In this document: positions 5,011-5,254 of the stretch, piece by piece
Position numbering within the stretch: the first letter of the stretch is position 1
Layout of the letters: each line of letters begins with the position of its first letter
NCBI GenBank assembly: GCA_005792225.1
Contig: SXSP01000163.1
Span: 1-5,254, forward strand
Direction of reading: 5' to 3'
Origin: Bdellovibrionales bacterium
GTDB lineage: Bacteria; Bdellovibrionota; Bdellovibrionia; Bdellovibrionales; JAMPXM01
DNA length: 5,254 bases
Position numbers and translations under genes: made by a program
Notes under the pieces: model-generated
The model's input: the letters and a program-made list of their open reading frames with translations, nothing else
What the model was told of the DNA's origin: nothing
Database searches by the model: none

Positions 5011-5254
5011 AAAATCGCCCTCATGCACGACTCCGTTTTGCCGCCGCGCACTTACGGTGGAATCGAACGCATCGTTGTCAGCCTGGCTTATGAGTACCGC
5101 CGCCTCGGCCACGAGGTTGTGGTCGCGTGTCGAAAGGGAAGTCAGCTCGACGACTTCGAAACGCTCCACCTTCCGGCCGATTATCAATCGCGTCGGCCCT
5201 CGGAATGGTTACCGCGAGGCCTCGACTTTCTTCACTCGCACCAGCCGCTTCCAC
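5008..5254 (+). CDS. GT4-type glycosyltransferase, N-terminal part (3'-partial, cut by window end)
   Basis: Eighty-two codons are visible. The start KIALMHDSVLPPRTYGGIER (residues 2-21) is the typical opening of a family 4 GT-B glycosyltransferase: a first beta strand, then a loop with the YGGIER acceptor-side motif. A helix (IVVSLAYEYRRL), the second strand GHEVVVACR (34-42) and the DFLHSHQP element (73-80), equivalent to the family's D-x-H-x-H block, follow in the expected order. Such enzymes transfer a sugar from a nucleotide-sugar to lipid or polysaccharide acceptors at the cytoplasmic face of the inner membrane, for LPS, capsule or glycolipid synthesis. The nucleotide-sugar-binding C-terminal domain with its E-x7-E motif lies outside the window, so donor and acceptor are unknown. 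The gene is divergent from the lipoprotein gene across 243 bp. Confidence 0.8.
   Translation, partial: MKIALMHDSVLPPRTYGGIERIVVSLAYEYRRLGHEVVVACRKGSQLDDFETLHLPADYQSRRPSEWLPRGLDFLHSHQPLP

Noticed and set aside
4837..5187. Minus-strand open frame of 116 codons upstream of the lipoprotein gene
   Set aside because: It mostly runs antisense to the glycosyltransferase start and has no recognisable motifs.
1..5254. Mobile element, CRISPR array, tRNA or riboswitch
   Set aside because: No transposase, integrase, regular direct repeats, cloverleaf or conserved aptamer pattern was seen on either strand.

Overview
The window carries six protein-coding genes, two of them cut by its edges, packed tightly in a DNA of roughly mid-50s % GC (estimated by eye). 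No RNA gene, insertion sequence, CRISPR array or prophage gene is visible. The combination of a GbsR-type regulator, a TIGR01777 oxidoreductase fused to an SRPBCC domain, a CinA-like protein, a TrmH methyltransferase, a DUF2799 lipoprotein and a GT4 glycosyltransferase points to a Gram-negative, free-living bacterium. A Bdellovibrionota or other former 'deltaproteobacterial' lineage is my best guess, but it rests on gene content alone and is tentative.

Layout. At 1-132 (+) lies the C-terminal tail of a class I photolyase/cryptochrome-like protein. It overlaps tail-to-tail with a GbsR/MarR-family regulator at 115-711 (-). A 227-bp divergent control region (712-938) separates this regulator from the gene to its right. 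That region holds a perfect 9-4-9 inverted repeat (832-853), and the -35 box of a good sigma70-type promoter facing the regulator gene lies inside its left arm. From 939 onward three genes run rightward: the TIGR01777::SRPBCC fusion (939-2318), a CinA-like gene that starts in an ATGA overlap with it (2315-3460), and trmH (3497-4204) 36 bp further on. No terminator or convincing promoter separates them, so they probably form one transcription unit. trmH ends in a 4-bp convergent overlap with a DUF2799 lipoprotein gene on the minus strand (4201-4764). After a 243-bp divergent gap, a GT4-type glycosyltransferase begins at 5008 (+) and runs off the window.

How the genes may work together. Photolyase genes, TIGR01777 oxidoreductases and SRPBCC proteins of this type occur near one another in other bacteria (from memory). 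Here the last two are one polypeptide, and a small regulator sits between them and the photolyase. The best candidate for an interesting system is therefore a regulator-controlled photodamage or oxidative-stress module: photolyase, GbsR-like switch, palindromic operator and SDR-SRPBCC fusion. The link to light or stress is inference from neighbourhood. CinA-like and TrmH look like housekeeping passengers, although the CinA-like protein has an eroded deamidase domain. The lipoprotein and glycosyltransferase suggest the start of an envelope-related region to the right.
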